Assembly (NCBI GenBank): GCA_025463305.1
Contig: JAOBWK010000029.1
Span: 62,001-126,000, forward strand
Direction of reading: 5' to 3'
From: Ilumatobacteraceae bacterium
GTDB taxonomy: Bacteria > Actinomycetota > Acidimicrobiia > Acidimicrobiales > Ilumatobacteraceae
DNA length: 64,000 nucleotides
The translations under genes and the position numbers were made by a program. Positions 7,268 through 15,653 of this stretch are shown here, piece after piece. The notes under the pieces were generated by a model. It was not told the DNA's origin. It ran no database searches and worked only from the letters and a program-made list of their open reading frames with translations. Each line of letters starts with the position of its first letter. The stretch's first letter is position 1.

Positions 7268-9222
7268 GGCGCCACGCCCCGGTCGGTCGAGCGGTGCTGC
7301 AGGGCGATGGCCAGCTGCCGCCCGCGCGGAGTGAGCCGACGGGGCGCGACGTCGGCGGCCACGCCGCGGCCGGCGGTGACGTGCTGGGTGAGTCGGCGCA
7401 CGCCATGCAGCAGCCCGCCGGGGAGGCGACCGATCAGCAGCGCTGCCGCCCCGATCACCAGCGTCGAGGTGCCGAGGGGCAAGCCGGCGTCGAAGGCGAC
7501 CAGGAGCGCGGCGCCGATGACCGCGCCGACAGCGTTGTCGATGCCGAAGACCACGACCGCGGCGAACCAGATCAACCCGCGGATGGGATCGAATGCCGAG
7601 GTGTCGAACGCGCGGCTGCCCATCGCCAGGAGCGCGCCACCGAGCGCCGCCATCGCTGCGCTCGCGCCGAACATCAGCAGCTTCAGCCGACGCACGTCGA
7701 CACCGCTCGCGTGTGCGCCACCCTCGTCGTCGCGCACCGCGATGAGCGCGCGACCGAGCCGACCGCGGTGGAGGTTGTGCACGATGGCGAAGGCCACGCC
7801 GAGGCACGCCAGTTCGAGGACGTAGAAGTTGTTGTCCGACGCGAACGTGGCCGGCGGCTCGATGTGGACCCCCTGCGTCACCGCCGGCTGTTCGAACAGG
7901 AACCGGCTCATCGCCACGCTCAACGCGAACGTGGTGATGGCGAGGAAGAGGCCGCGTCGCCGGATCGCCGGCCAGCCGCACAGCATGCCGAGCGGGAACA
8001 CGATCAGGGGGCACACGATGAGCGCGCCGACGCCCGGCACGCGTGGCAGCAGCGGCATCGAGCCGTCCGCCAGCCTCGCGGTGATCAGCGCGCCGAGGCC
8101 GGCGAACCCAGCCTGTCCGAGCGAGATCTGGCCGCCATAGCCACTGACGACGACGATCGACACGAGCACGATCGCGAGCGCGGGAACCGTCAACGCGGTG
8201 TGCATGTTGTCGGCGCCGAACAGCAGCGGCGCGCCGAGCGTGACGGCGGGGATCACCCACCAGCCGCGCACCGGCGGCAGCTCGCCGCGCGACGTCAGGC
8301 CGGCGGTGGCGCCGGCGTCGGTGCCCCCGCTGCCACCGCTGCCGGCGAGGCGGCCAACCACCAGCGTCGCGACGAGCAGCGCGACGACGAGCAGGTTCGA
8401 GGTCAGCGCCTGCAGGAGGCTCTGCGCCGTGCCGGTGGCATGCAGGCGGGTGAGCTCGGCCTGGACGATGCCGAGCACGAGCCCGCCGACCACTGCGAGC
8501 AACGGACTGCTCAGGCGAGCGATCACGACGACGGCCATCGTCTCGAGCAGCACCAGGGTGAGTCCGTACGGTTCGAGTCGCAGGGTCGGCGCGAGCAGGA
8601 TCCCGCAGAGGCCGGCGAGGGTGGTTCCGATGGCCCAGCCGATGGCCGCGATCCGATCGGCGTCGATGCCGCCGAGCTCTGCCAGCGAACGGTTCTCCAC
8701 CACGGCCCGAACGCGCAGCCCGAAGTGGGTGCGCTGGCCGAGTCCGAGGGCGGCGCCCACGATGAGGATCACCACCAGCTCGACGACGGTGCCGATCGCG
8801 ATGTGGGCCCGACCGGGCAGCTCGATGTTGCCGCTCGGGACGAGCAACGGTGCGTCGAGGCGGGCCTGCGCGCCCCAGAGCACCGTCGCCACACCGAGGA
8901 TCACCACGAGCAGGCCGAGCGACGCGACGAGACGCTCCGCCGCGGCCGCTCGGCGTTGCTGCAGCGGGCGGAAGACGAGCCGCTCGAGCAGGGTCCCGAA
9001 CGCCGGACAGACGACGACGAGGTCGAGCACTGCTGCCGGCGCGGTCGGCCAGTGCCACACGCGGACCTCCTGCCACAGCAGGAACGCGACGATCATCCCG
9101 ACGGCGCCGAACGCGAGGTTGAGGACGCCCGTGAGGCGGTACGTGGCGAGCAGTCCGAGGCCGGACAGGGCCGCGATCGCGCCGACGCCCAGACCGGCGA
9201 GTGCCAGGTCGAGCGTCAGCAC
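7264..9222 (-). CDS. Fused LivH-LivM permease of the branched-chain amino-acid-type ABC importer
   Basis: 652 residues, roughly the sum of LivH and LivM. The first half (LGVGAIAALSGLGLLATYRLTGVLNLAFGAVGM, several helices) is LivH-like; the second half (VVSGYGGQISLGQAGFAGLGALITARL, then FALSVAMSRFLFE and RDDEGGAHASGVDVRRLKLLMF) is LivM-like with its conserved EAA-type loop. The join is a Gly/Ala-rich stretch near residue 300. GTG start at 9222. First gene of a three-gene operon with 4-bp overlaps. The fusion fixes 1:1 stoichiometry of the two membrane subunits. The hypothetical membrane gene at 9226 lies 3 bp upstream and may be cotranscribed. Confidence 0.88.
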   Translation of the reverse strand: MLTLDLALAGLGVGAIAALSGLGLLATYRLTGVLNLAFGAVGMIVAFLLWQEVRVWHWPTAPAAVLDLVVVCPAFGTLLERLVFRPLQQRRAAAAERLVASLGLLVVILGVATVLWGAQARLDAPLLVPSGNIELPGRAHIAIGTVVELVVILIVGAALGLGQRTHFGLRVRAVVENRSLAELGGIDADRIAAIGWAIGTTLAGLCGILLAPTLRLEPYGLTLVLLETMAVVVIARLSSPLLAVVGGLVLGIVQAELTRLHATGTAQSLLQALTSNLLVVALLVATLVVGRLAGSGGSGGTDAGATAGLTSRGELPPVRGWWVIPAVTLGAPLLFGADNMHTALTVPALAIVLVSIVVVSGYGGQISLGQAGFAGLGALITARLADGSMPLLPRVPGVGALIVCPLIVFPLGMLCGWPAIRRRGLFLAITTFALSVAMSRFLFEQPAVTQGVHIEPPATFASDNNFYVLELACLGVAFAIVHNLHRGRLGRALIAVRDDEGGAHASGVDVRRLKLLMFGASAAMAALGGALLAMGSRAFDTSAFDPIRGLIWFAAVVVFGIDNAVGAVIGAALLVAFDAGLPLGTSTLVIGAAALLIGRLPGGLLHGVRRLTQHVTAGRGVAADVAPRRLTPRGRQLAIALQHRSTDRGVAP

Positions 9223-9225
9223 GGC

Positions 9226-9741
9226 TCAGGGCTCCGGGATGTCTGGTTCGCAGACCGGACAGGCCGACAGGCCGCGGCGGCGGATCAGCGCGACGTCGGC
9301 TGTGGTGAACCCGGGCTTGCCGACGACGAGCATGCAGTCGGCGCGGTGGACGTGATCGCTGCGCTCGCCGGCGACGAGAGCATCCGCAGCGGGCGCCTCT
9401 TCGGCCGCTCCAACGGTGGGTGCAGTCGATCCCGCCGGTGCGTCCGTCACAGCCTCGACCAGCAGGGTGTGCAGCTCGGACATCATCGCGTTCGTGCGTT
9501 CCATCGAGCGGTGGTTCGCGTCGCCGGCCAGCATGACCGCGGCGGCCACGAGCATCGCCGCACCGGGGATGGTGCCCGACGCGAGGTACGGCATCTCCTC
9601 ACCGAGGGTCGGCCGGCCGGACACGCCGTACCAGCCGAGGAAGATGAACACCACACCACCAACAGCGAGGACGATGCCGAAGATGCCGCGGTTGGACAGC
9701 CGCGACCGTGGGGTCCCGACTGGCCCGTGAGCCGGATCCAT
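9226..9741 (-). CDS. Two-helix membrane protein with a C-terminal Ada-like Cys/His motif
   Basis: 171 residues. Two membrane helices (IFGIVLAVGGVVFIFLGWYGV and GTIPGAAMLVAAAVMLAG) are followed by an Ala/Pro-rich linker and a C-terminal ~45-residue segment with HRADC, then SACPVC. The spacing H-x3-C ... C-x2-C resembles a short zinc-binding module such as the Ada metal site, so a bound metal is likely but unproven. Start decided by TACACT six bases before the ATG (leaderless). It ends 3 bp before the permease gene, so it may be the first gene of the livHMGF transcript. Function unknown. Confidence 0.65.
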   Translation of the reverse strand: MDPAHGPVGTPRSRLSNRGIFGIVLAVGGVVFIFLGWYGVSGRPTLGEEMPYLASGTIPGAAMLVAAAVMLAGDANHRSMERTNAMMSELHTLLVEAVTDAPAGSTAPTVGAAEEAPAADALVAGERSDHVHRADCMLVVGKPGFTTADVALIRRRGLSACPVCEPDIPEP

Positions 9742-9747
9742 GCATCG

Positions 9748-9774
9748 AGTGTACGGATGATTCGCCCGTACGAT
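9748..9774. promoter_or_regulatory. Back-to-back leaderless promoters between divergent genes
   Basis: On the minus strand TACACT (9753-9748) lies six bases before ATG 9741. On the plus strand TACGAT (9769-9774) lies seven bases before GTG 9782. The two -10 boxes face away from each other, leaving little room for -35 elements, so the two genes probably share upstream regulation. Confidence 0.5.
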
Positions 9775-9781
9775 CATGATC

Positions 9782-10417
9782 GTGTCGCGCTCCAGCGGTG
9801 ACCGCTCGATCTCCCCGGGTTGCATTCCCGTCGTCGCCATGGCGCTGCTGCTGTGCGGCTGCGGACCTCGATGGAAGACCACCGCCACCTCGGCGCCAAC
9901 GTCGATCTCGACGACGACGCTCGCTGCGGCACCGAGCTCGACCGGCGCGCCCACGGCCGGCAGCGAGTCCTCGGCGCCCGGCACCGAACCGACGACGGCG
10001 GCCGCCACGGTCGATTCGTCGGCGACCAGCACGACGGCTCCTGCGGCACCGACGACGACGGCAGATCCCGCAGCGACGATGGCCACCATCGCTGCGAACT
10101 GGACGACGTTCTTCCAGAACACCACCTCCATCCCGGACCGCGTCGCGCTGCTCGAGAACGGCGCTTCGTTGCAGCAGGCCGTCGAGCAGCGCGCCGCCGA
10201 TCCGCTGATGGGACAGGCCAGCGCGCAGGTGCTGTCCGTGACCATCGACGACCCGACGCACGCCACCGTCACCTACAACGTGCTCCTCAACGGCACACCG
10301 GCGCTGTCGAACGCGCAGGGGACCGCGGTGTACGTCGACGGCGTGTGGAAGGTCGGTGCGGAGAGCTTCTGCGCGCTCGTCAGCCTCGGCGCGACGGCGC
10401 CGATCCCCGGCTGCTGA
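9782..10417 (+). CDS. Secreted lipoprotein with a Thr/Ala/Ser linker and a small C-terminal domain
   Basis: 211 residues. The N-terminal hydrophobic segment ends LLLCGC, an acceptable lipobox with Gly at -1. Residues ~30-100 are almost only Thr, Ser, Ala and Pro, a wall-spanning linker. The last ~110 residues (ANWTTFFQNTTSIPDRVALLENGASLQQAV, then DDPTHATVTYNVLLNG and GVWKVGAESFCALVSL) resemble a compact alpha+beta domain seen in actinobacterial low-molecular-weight lipoproteins, with an NTF2-like feel (VDGVWKV). Function unknown. GTG 9782 preferred over ATG 9776 because TACGAT sits seven bases before it. Confidence 0.7.
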   Translation: MSRSSGDRSISPGCIPVVAMALLLCGCGPRWKTTATSAPTSISTTTLAAAPSSTGAPTAGSESSAPGTEPTTAAATVDSSATSTTAPAAPTTTADPAATMATIAANWTTFFQNTTSIPDRVALLENGASLQQAVEQRAADPLMGQASAQVLSVTIDDPTHATVTYNVLLNGTPALSNAQGTAVYVDGVWKVGAESFCALVSLGATAPIPGC

Positions 10418-10465
10418 GCAGCGCGTCCCGGCGCACGTCGCGGCGCGTTGTGCGAACCTGTCCGG

Positions 10466-11656
10466 GTGAGCCGCACCACCGTCCTCGTCGGTTCCCGGGC
10501 CGCCGACGACGCCGCGCTCTCGACGATCCGTGGCGCGCGGATGACCGATGGAGCGATCGTCGACATCACGGTCGACGCCGGGCGGATCGCGGCGATCGAG
10601 CCGGCGTCGAGGACGGGCGACGACGATCACCTGCTCGTCACACCGGCGCTGGCCGATGTGCACCTGCACGCCGACAAGGCCTATCTGCTCGGTGACCTGC
10701 CGGCCAGCAACACGGTCGCAGAGGCGATCGCGGCGGTGCGCGCGAACAAGCCGAACGAGACGGCCGGTTCGGTCTTCGAGCGGACCATGCGACTCCTCGC
10801 GGACTGTCGTCGACACGGGACGCTCGCTGTCCGACTGCACGCCGAGGTCGACCCGGATCTCGAGCTGCGCGCGATCGAGGGTGTGCTCGCGGCCCGCGCC
10901 GAGACCGGTGATGCGATGAGCATCCAGGTGTGCGCGTTCGCCCAGGACGGCATCGTCAGCCGTCCCGGGACGGAGGCGCTGCTCCGCGCCGCCGTCGGGC
11001 TCGGTGCCGATGTGATCGGCGGGATCACCTACAGCGCCGATCCGCTGGCCGAGCACCTGCAGATCGTGACGGCGCTGGCGCGCGAGCTCGGCGTGCCGCT
11101 CGATCTCCATGCCGACCTGTCGCTGCCAGCCGGCACCACCGATCTGCCGGCGATCGCCGATTCGATCGCCGCCAACGGCCTCCAGGGTCGGGTGCTGCTC
11201 GGCCATTGCACCTCGCTCCCGCTGCTCGCGCCGGACTCGCGCGCCGATGTGCTGCGATCGCTCGCCGATGTCGATGCGGCCGTGGTGGTGCTGCCGCGCA
11301 CCGACCTGTTCTTCGACGGCCGGATCGCGTCGATCGAGGAATGCACCGCCGCCGGCATCAGCACCCACCTCGCGACGAACAACGTCGAGAACCCGTTCAC
11401 GCCGATCGGTCCACCGTCGCTGCCACAGGTCGCTGCGGTCTACGCGCTGGCCAACCGCGTGGCGAGTGTCGCCGGGTTGGAGGCGCTCGCTGCGCTGTTG
11501 TGGTCCGCCCGATCGATCATCGACGGCGAGCTGTCCACGGTGAGCGTCGGCTCGGTCGCCGATCTGTGCCTGTGGCCCGTCGAATCGGCATGGCAGCTGG
11601 TCACGCGCGCGCCGCTGCCGTCGGTCGTCATCCGCGCCGGAAGGATCGTGCCATGA
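10466..11656 (+). CDS. Amidohydrolase, cytosine-deaminase-like (first of a pair)
   Basis: 396 residues, metal-dependent hydrolase of the amidohydrolase superfamily. Metal ligands are seen as HLH at residues 66-68, LDLHADL in the middle and LLGHC later. The final strand, where a catalytic Asp is expected, reads STHLATNNVEN, so that Asp is replaced here by Asn, which may mean altered or weak catalysis. DEK-like residues of cytosine deaminase (HADKAYL) are kept. Starts at GTG 10466; the in-frame TTG 18 bp earlier is less likely. The stop overlaps the ATG of the next amidohydrolase (ATGA), so the two are one operon, perhaps a heteromer. Confidence 0.75.
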   Translation: MSRTTVLVGSRAADDAALSTIRGARMTDGAIVDITVDAGRIAAIEPASRTGDDDHLLVTPALADVHLHADKAYLLGDLPASNTVAEAIAAVRANKPNETAGSVFERTMRLLADCRRHGTLAVRLHAEVDPDLELRAIEGVLAARAETGDAMSIQVCAFAQDGIVSRPGTEALLRAAVGLGADVIGGITYSADPLAEHLQIVTALARELGVPLDLHADLSLPAGTTDLPAIADSIAANGLQGRVLLGHCTSLPLLAPDSRADVLRSLADVDAAVVVLPRTDLFFDGRIASIEECTAAGISTHLATNNVENPFTPIGPPSLPQVAAVYALANRVASVAGLEALAALLWSARSIIDGELSTVSVGSVADLCLWPVESAWQLVTRAPLPSVVIRAGRIVP

Positions 11657-12852
11657 CCAACTTCGTCCTGATCGATGTCGTGATGCCCGACGGCGGTCGA
11701 CGGGACCTCGCGGTCACCGACGGCACGATCGTGGCGACGCCGGCTCCCGACGCGACTCGTCACGACGCGAGTGGCTTCGTCGCGTTGCCGCGTCTCGTCG
11801 ACAGCCACATCCACCTCGACAAGACGTTCATCGGTGGCGCGTGGATGCCGAACCGACCGGCGGCGACGCTCTTGGAGCGGATCGACGCCGAGGTCGCACA
11901 TCTCGACCACGGCGACGCGGAGCCGGTCGCCCTGCGAGCGATGCGACTGATCGAGGTGCTCGTCGCCAACGGCAGCACGCGCATCCAGTCGCACGTGGAC
12001 ATCGGGCCGGGCCCGGGGCTGCGTCGCCTGACCGGCGTGATGGAGGCCCGCGAGCGCGCCCGCGACATCGCCCGCATCGATCTCGTCGCGTTCCCACAAG
12101 AGGGCGTGATGCGCGCACCCGGCACGCTCGATCTGTTGCGGAGCGCGCTGGAGATGGGCGTCGACGCGATCGGTGGGCTCGATCCCGCGACGCTCGACGG
12201 CGACCGCGAGGGACAGCTCGATGCGATCTTCGGGCTCGCCACGGAGTTCGGGGTCCGCATCGACATCCACCTCCACGAGCCGGGCGACGTCGGCGCCGGG
12301 ACGCTCCGGTCGATCGCCGCGCACACGGCGTCGAACGGCCTGTCGGGCCGAGTCGCCGTCAGCCACGCATACGCGTTCGCCGGCCTCGCGCCGACGGACG
12401 TCCGTTCCGTGGCATCAGATCTCGCGGCTGCCGGCGTGACGTTCGTGAGCGCCGTTCCCGGCGGGGTGCGCATGCCGTTCGACGCGATCGAGGAGGCCGG
12501 TGTGCGGCTCGTCCTCGGCTCCGACAACATCCGCGATTCGTGGTCACCGTTCGGCACCGGCGACGTGCTCGAGCGGATCGCTCTCGCCGCGCACGATCAG
12601 CAGTGGTACGACGACGATCGCCTCGTGCGCGCACTCGCCACTGTCACCACCAACCCCGCGGCGATGTTGGGTGAGGACGCGCCACAGCTGCGCGTCGGCG
12701 ACGCGGCGGACTTCACGCTCGTGCCCGACACGTCGGTCTCTGCTGCCGTGCTCGGGCGACCTGCGGGACGCGTGGTGTTCCGTGCCGGTCGCATCGTCGC
12801 TGCAGCCGGAACCGTCGGCCCCGATCTGGCGTGGCCGGTGCCAGCCACCTGA
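11653..12852 (+). CDS. Amidohydrolase, cytosine-deaminase-like (second of a pair)
   Basis: 399 residues. Contains the full amidohydrolase set: HIH at residues 52-54 with DKTF, IQSHVD, DIHLHE, VSHAY and the catalytic Asp in LGSDNIRDSWSPFG, a close match to cytosine/isoguanine deaminases of the CodA type. The substrate could be cytosine or another cyclic amide or amine. Translationally coupled to the preceding paralogue, which has lost the last Asp; together they could form an active plus a supporting subunit. The neighbouring Liv-type importer could deliver the substrate, which is inference from proximity. Confidence 0.8.
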   Translation: MTNFVLIDVVMPDGGRRDLAVTDGTIVATPAPDATRHDASGFVALPRLVDSHIHLDKTFIGGAWMPNRPAATLLERIDAEVAHLDHGDAEPVALRAMRLIEVLVANGSTRIQSHVDIGPGPGLRRLTGVMEARERARDIARIDLVAFPQEGVMRAPGTLDLLRSALEMGVDAIGGLDPATLDGDREGQLDAIFGLATEFGVRIDIHLHEPGDVGAGTLRSIAAHTASNGLSGRVAVSHAYAFAGLAPTDVRSVASDLAAAGVTFVSAVPGGVRMPFDAIEEAGVRLVLGSDNIRDSWSPFGTGDVLERIALAAHDQQWYDDDRLVRALATVTTNPAAMLGEDAPQLRVGDAADFTLVPDTSVSAAVLGRPAGRVVFRAGRIVAAAGTVGPDLAWPVPAT

Positions 12853-12860
12853 ACTCCGAG

Positions 12861-13697
12861 TCAGGCCGTGAGCTCGACGGCGGTCCCGGTGACGGCGATG
12901 CCACCGTCGCCCGCGGGGATGTCGACGGTGAGCACGCTCCGCCTGCCGTAGTCGTCGCCCTGGCGGATGGTGATGGTGCTCGGGACGGGGACGAGCCCTT
13001 GCTCGCGCAGGTAGCCGCCGAACGCAGCGGCCGCCGCGCCGGTGGCGGGATCCTCGACGATGCCCCCGGGCGGGAACGGGTTGCGAGCGAAGAACTCCGT
13101 CGGTCCGGCACGCCAGACGAGGTCGATGGTGGTCCAGTCGCGAGCGGCCATCAGCGCGGCGAGTGCGTCGAAGTCGTAGTCGAGGACGGCGAGACGCTGC
13201 CGGGATCGGGCCGCGATGATCGGGTGCCACGCACCCGCGTACGCGACGCGTGGAGGGAACGACGGATCGACATCATCCGCGGTCCAGCGGAGTGCCTCGA
13301 GCAGGTCGGTCAGGTCTGCGAGTTCGAGCGCGACGGTGCGCGGTGCGACGCTGACGAGCGCGGCCGTGACGACGCCGTTGGCCACCGAGGTCGACACGTG
13401 CACGATGCCGGCGCGGGTGTCGAGCCGCATCTCGCCCGCGCCGTGCCGTTCGGCGTACGCCGCAGCTGTGGCGATGGTGGCATGCCCGCAGAACGGCACC
13501 TCCGCGAGTGGGCTGAAGTACCGGACGCCGAACGCCCCATCACTGCGTGGCGCGAGGAACGCGGTCTCGGAGAACCCGACCTCGGCAGCGATCGCCAGCA
13601 TCTCTGCGTCCGTCGCATCGGTGGCATCGAGGACGACGCCCGCCGGGTTCCCGCCGGCAGGATCCGAGCTGAACGCGGTGTAGCGGAGGACTTCCAT
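12861..13697 (-). CDS. PhzF-family isomerase/epimerase-like protein
   Basis: 278 residues, normal for the family. The catalytic Glu is Glu44 in VGFSETAFL; GGNPAGVVL and PFCGHATIATAAA of the first lobe and EDPATGAAAAAFGGYL of the second lobe are conserved. The family has a diaminopimelate-epimerase fold; the founding member isomerises a phenazine precursor, but most chromosomal members have unknown substrates. No phenazine genes are nearby. Convergent with the amidohydrolase operon (8-bp gap). A TAGGTT box lies eight bases before the ATG. Confidence 0.87.
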   Translation of the reverse strand: MEVLRYTAFSSDPAGGNPAGVVLDATDATDAEMLAIAAEVGFSETAFLAPRSDGAFGVRYFSPLAEVPFCGHATIATAAAYAERHGAGEMRLDTRAGIVHVSTSVANGVVTAALVSVAPRTVALELADLTDLLEALRWTADDVDPSFPPRVAYAGAWHPIIAARSRQRLAVLDYDFDALAALMAARDWTTIDLVWRAGPTEFFARNPFPPGGIVEDPATGAAAAAFGGYLREQGLVPVPSTITIRQGDDYGRRSVLTVDIPAGDGGIAVTGTAVELTA

Positions 13698-13862
13698 GCG
13701 CCCGGAACCTATCGGGCCGGACGGAGGTGACTGCCCGCCTCCCCTGTGGCCGGGCCGAACCAGGACATCGCGACCGTCGAGCCGGCAAGGTCAGCCGTTA
13801 GGCTCCTGAACCGCCTACCGGCCGGACAACGCGAGTGCTCCTCGCACCACTCCGCCGGCCTC

Positions 13863-13937
13863 GCGCCTCTAGCTCAATGGTAGAGCAGTGGACTTTTAAT
13901 CCATTGGTTCTGGGTTCGAGACCCAGGGGGCGCACCA
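13863..13937 (+). tRNA. tRNA-Lys (anticodon TTT)
   Basis: The cloverleaf is complete by eye: acceptor GCGCCTC pairs with GGGGCGC (one U-G pair), D-stem GCTC/GAGC, anticodon stem GTGGA/TCCAT around loop CTTTTAA, T-arm CTGGG-TTCGAGA-CCCAG, discriminator A and an encoded CCA. The anticodon TTT reads lysine codons. Its 3' 44 bases are repeated at 44903-44946, and the integrase gene follows immediately: it is the attachment site of the mobile element and is kept functional after integration. Confidence 0.96.
13893..13936 (+). repeat. Left attachment repeat (attL), 3' end of tRNA-Lys
   Basis: Identical over 44 bp to 44903-44946, covering the anticodon loop to the second C of CCA. The flanking bases differ on both sides. 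This is the core produced when a tyrosine recombinase integrates into the 3' end of a tRNA gene. Confidence 0.93.
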
Positions 13938-13965
13938 GGTCAGAGGCCATTTCTGCAAACCGCAC

Positions 13966-13994
13966 TTGACAATCGTGGGGACGCTAGGGACGAT
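13966..13994 (+). promoter_or_regulatory. Integrase promoter, leaderless
   Basis: TTGACA (13966-13971), a 17-bp spacer and GACGAT (13989-13994), followed by seven bases and GTG 14002. The TTG of the -35 box is in frame with the integrase gene and could be mistaken for its start codon. Because the promoter lies in element DNA just outside the tRNA, expression should not depend on the host site. Confidence 0.6.
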
Positions 13995-14001
13995 TGCTCT
14001 C

Positions 14002-15084
14002 GTGAGCATCGAACGCAGCGGTACCAAGGGCCGTTTCAAGTACCGCGATGTCGTGCGTTACAAGGGTGCGAAGCGGCACACGTCGTGGGTCGGCAGCGAA
14101 GCCGAGGCGAAGATGCTTGGCGCTGCATTGCGCGTGGAGATGGGCGGTACGCCGTCTGCAACCGGTCACACGGTGAGCGAAGTCGTCGCCGGCTACATCG
14201 CGGCGTCAACGCACCTCAGCCCTGAAACACTGCGTGACTATCGGATCGGAGCTGCCCTGATCCCTCAACATTTCGGCGATCGCGATGTCTCGCAGGTCCG
14301 CCCCTTGCACCTCGATGCGCTATACGCGGAGATGCGTGGCACCGGTGCGAGCGAGCACAAGGTTCGCAAGGTGCACAAGACGCTGTCCGTGTCGATCAAT
14401 CGAGCGATCAAGTACGGATGGTGTCAGAGCAATCCGTGTCGGGCTGCCGACAAGCCACAGGTGCGTACAGCGGAGATCGTGCCACCGACTCCGGAGCAGG
14501 TTCGTGAGATCATCGCCGCGCAGTCCGCTGTCAACGAGGACACGGCGACGTGCTTCCGGCTCGCGGCGGCGACGGGTATGCGTCGCGGTGAGCTCGTGGG
14601 GCTGCAGCGAAGAGACGTCAAGGGCCAGTCGATCTCGATCCGTCGGAGTCTCGTCTGGGATGCGGCGCTGAAGGTGATGCACGTTCGGCCGACGAAGACC
14701 GGCAGCCGCGGGCATCGCACGATTCGAATCAGCGCAGGGATGGCCGAAGCCCTCGAGGCCATGATGGAGCGTCAAGTTGTGCAGTGCACGGAGGCCGAAC
14801 TGCCCGTGCCTGAGTGGATCTTCACGCACGATCTCGAGACGCCGTGGCGCCCTGACTATCTCACAACGACGTTCTCGCAGCGGATGGCCAGTTTGGGTCT
14901 CGACTTCTCGCTACACGACTTCCGGCACTTCCACGCAACGCAGCTGCTCGCCGCCGGCGTCCCCGTGCCGCAGGTGTCGTCTCGGCTCGGACACTCCAGC
15001 CCGGCGGTCACGCTGAACACCTACGCGCACTGGATCCCGGCGAACGATCAGAGCAGCGCGGACATCATCGAGGCCTTGCTCTAA
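14002..15084 (+). CDS. int: Tyrosine recombinase (integrase) of the element
   Basis: 360 residues. The N-terminal arm-binding and core-binding domains (residues ~1-155) include the SAM-like core region HLSPETLRDYRIGAAL. The catalytic set is intact: Arg194 in ATGMRRGEL, Lys232 in TKTG, His305 and Arg308 in LHDFRH, His331 in RLGHSS and the nucleophile Tyr341 in NTYAH. It integrates the element by recombining its attP with the tRNA-Lys 3' end. The start at GTG 14002 is set by the TTGACA/GACGAT promoter. Its stop overlaps the stop of the excisionase-like gene on the opposite strand by 4 bp. Confidence 0.95.
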   Translation: MSIERSGTKGRFKYRDVVRYKGAKRHTSWVGSEAEAKMLGAALRVEMGGTPSATGHTVSEVVAGYIAASTHLSPETLRDYRIGAALIPQHFGDRDVSQVRPLHLDALYAEMRGTGASEHKVRKVHKTLSVSINRAIKYGWCQSNPCRAADKPQVRTAEIVPPTPEQVREIIAAQSAVNEDTATCFRLAAATGMRRGELVGLQRRDVKGQSISIRRSLVWDAALKVMHVRPTKTGSRGHRTIRISAGMAEALEAMMERQVVQCTEAELPVPEWIFTHDLETPWRPDYLTTTFSQRMASLGLDFSLHDFRHFHATQLLAAGVPVPQVSSRLGHSSPAVTLNTYAHWIPANDQSSADIIEALL

Positions 15085-15380
15085 ACGTCGGCAGTCCGTT
15101 CCTCATGGACGACGACCGCGTGGACTGCGAATCGAAGCGCTCTCGCACCGGGGAGCAACGGTCGGATCGGGAACGTGTTGGCGCGCACGTGCCGTTGGAT
15201 CGTCTTCGGATGGATCTGCCATCGCGCCGCAAGCTCCTCGACCGTCATGGAGTGTTGCGCCTTCGACAGCAGGCGAACCGGCGACGCGTGATCCATCAGC
15301 GATGACGTTTCCGACTCCGCTGCTCGGAGAGCCACCGGAGTCGGAGAAGCAGATCGGATCGCCGTCGGACGAGCACTCAT
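15081..15380 (-). CDS. Excisionase-like helix-turn-helix protein
   Basis: Up to 99 residues; the conserved part is the last ~60: SMTVEELAARWQIHPKTIQRHVRANTFPIRPLLPGARALRF, an AlpA/Xis-type winged helix found in directionality factors. The N-terminal 30 residues are Ser/Ala-rich and weak, so the start may instead be ATG 15296 (71 aa). Placed tail to tail with int, as is usual for modules in which Xis expression is separate from Int. It should bias the recombinase towards excision and may repress or activate the transfer genes. Confidence 0.7.
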   Translation of the reverse strand: MSARPTAIRSASPTPVALRAAESETSSLMDHASPVRLLSKAQHSMTVEELAARWQIHPKTIQRHVRANTFPIRPLLPGARALRFAVHAVVVHEERTADV

Positions 15381-15653
15381 GCCCACCAACGGGACGCCAG
15401 ATTCCGATCGCGGGAACCCCTCGAAGCTTGCCGCGTCAGGGGTCGGCGATCGGCGACCGTCGGTTCATGACTGCTGGACAGGCGCCCGGGTCTGTGCTTG
15501 CGACGCGCACGAATGTGCGCCGCTGATTATGTGCGTGTGATCCCAACCACGGGGTCGTGGGAGACTGCATTCGCGGGCTCATACGCGGGCGTCGGAGGCG
15601 GACGTCATCGGCCTCCGAAACCCTTACGTGGCGCTGAAGGCAGGAAGGGATCG

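Noticed and set aside
7294..9801. 835-codon plus-strand open frame over the permease gene
   Set aside because: Antisense mirror of a high-GC gene (composition dominated by Arg, Glu, Asp, Gln). The minus-strand reading is a clear LivH-LivM permease.
15302..15526. 74-codon plus-strand frame before the lipoprotein gene
   Set aside because: Pro/Gly/Arg-rich, overlaps the Xis-like gene in part, and no ribosome binding site or leaderless box.
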